A stretch of 9,558 bases of DNA from Acidobacteriota bacterium (GTDB lineage Bacteria > Acidobacteriota > Blastocatellia > RBC074): NCBI GenBank assembly GCA_013140935.1, contig JABFSD010000749.1, forward strand, positions 1-9,558. The letters are read 5' to 3'. The notes under the pieces were generated by a model, which was not told the DNA's origin, did not search any database, and worked only from the letters and a program-made list of their open reading frames with translations. Positions 7,933 to 9,558 of this stretch are shown one piece after another. The position numbers and the translations under genes are program-made. Each line of letters starts with the position of its first letter. Positions within the stretch are counted from its first letter, which is position 1.

Positions 7933-7962
7933 TGTTCACAAGGCGAACCTTGGGCAGAACAG
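7932..7962. other. stem-loop 2 of 3
   Basis: Outer stem CTGTTC (7932-7937) with GAACAG (7957-7962), inner stem AAGG/CCTT (7940-7943, 7948-7951) closed by a CGAA loop, with an internal bulge between. It shares base 7932 with stem-loop 1, so the two abut. Confidence 0.45.
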
Positions 7963-7965
7963 TTT

Positions 7966-7993
7966 CGCTTCACTACCAACAGTTAGTGAAGCG
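7966..7993. other. stem-loop 3 of 3, perfect 10-bp stem
   Basis: CGCTTCACTA (7966-7975) pairs perfectly with TAGTGAAGCG (7984-7993) around an 8-nt loop. It is the strongest of the three. As DNA it is also a good inverted repeat for a dimeric regulator; as RNA it could end or stabilise the upstream transcript. Confidence 0.55.
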
Positions 7994-8100
7994 CGCCTTG
8001 CCCTCAGTGCATCGCATTACCACCAGCAGAGTCTTTCGGCCCATTGAGTAGCCACCGTCGCGCGTCGCCAGTTTCCCGAAAACGGAATTGCCTTATCCCT

Positions 8101-8163
8101 CAAACGCACACTTCGATTGACGCCACCACCCGCAAGTCCGGTGTTTTCAAGGCAAACGCACAC
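8101..8163. repeat. 11-bp direct repeat pair upstream of right permease
   Basis: CAAACGCACAC at 8101-8111 and again at 8153-8163, starts 52 bp apart (about five helical turns), in the leader of the right-hand permease. It may be a pair of regulator sites or chance. Confidence 0.35.
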
Positions 8164-8228
8164 CGTCAGCGTGTGGCATTCGTTTTGTATTCAAAACACG
8201 CATTGAAATCGTTGGGGAGGACAATTAC

Positions 8229-9558
<1,330 letters not shown>

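Larger units (their letters stand above)
7881..8228. other. 348-bp intergenic region upstream of right permease, hairpin-rich
   Basis: No gene is supported here. It holds three adjacent stem-loops (7910-7993, listed separately). Nearer the permease there is an 11-bp direct repeat CAAACGCACAC (8101-8111 and 8153-8163), the dyad CACAC/GTGTG (8159-8163, 8171-8175), and a hairpin GTTTTG-TATT-CAAAAC (8182-8197). A strong Shine-Dalgarno GGGGAGG (8214-8220) precedes the permease start. Confidence 0.55.

Noticed and set aside
7581..7979. 132-codon minus-strand frame opposite the small hypothetical ORF
   Set aside because: It runs through the three stem-loops and is Arg/Gln-rich; the plus-strand frame has the better helix/strand pattern. 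This is not decisive, because both are unrecognised.

Overview
The window most likely comes from a member of the Acidobacteriota. Three genes encode the duplicated, ATPase-less MacB/FtsX-type permease family known as ADOP (acidobacterial duplicated orphan permease). An ECF sigma factor of the type partnered with serine/threonine kinases sits directly next to such a kinase, an arrangement typical of that phylum. The phylum call is an inference from gene content; nothing in the window identifies a species.

Minus strand, read right to left. A short-chain dehydrogenase/reductase (3988-4785) is followed by about 500 bp without a convincing gene, holding a long imperfect palindrome (about 3665-3936). 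Then come an ECF sigma factor (2905-3483) and a membrane Ser/Thr protein kinase (992-2896) whose reading frame overlaps or abuts the sigma stop, so the two are probably translated together. After a 193-bp gap comes the N-terminal part of an ADOP permease, which runs off the left edge (798 to 1).

Plus strand. A complete ADOP permease (5041-7479) is divergent from the dehydrogenase. It is followed by a small unrecognised ORF (about 7587-7880), an intergenic stretch with three adjacent stem-loops (7910-7993), and a third ADOP permease that runs off the right edge (8229 onward). The left and right edge permeases are paralogues in opposite orientation, identical in their first 53 residues.

The most unusual item is the kinase. 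After a complete PknB-like kinase domain and one membrane segment, it carries an MltD/Slt-type lytic transglycosylase domain, which should lie outside the cytoplasmic membrane. The adjacent sigma factor lacks the acidic 'DAED' patch in region 2.2 and has a Thr-rich segment there, as in the kinase-controlled sigma factor EcfP of Vibrio parahaemolyticus. Together they suggest a cell-wall-reading kinase that switches on an ECF sigma factor by phosphorylation, perhaps controlling the neighbouring permease. The domains are visible in the sequence; the signalling model is inference.
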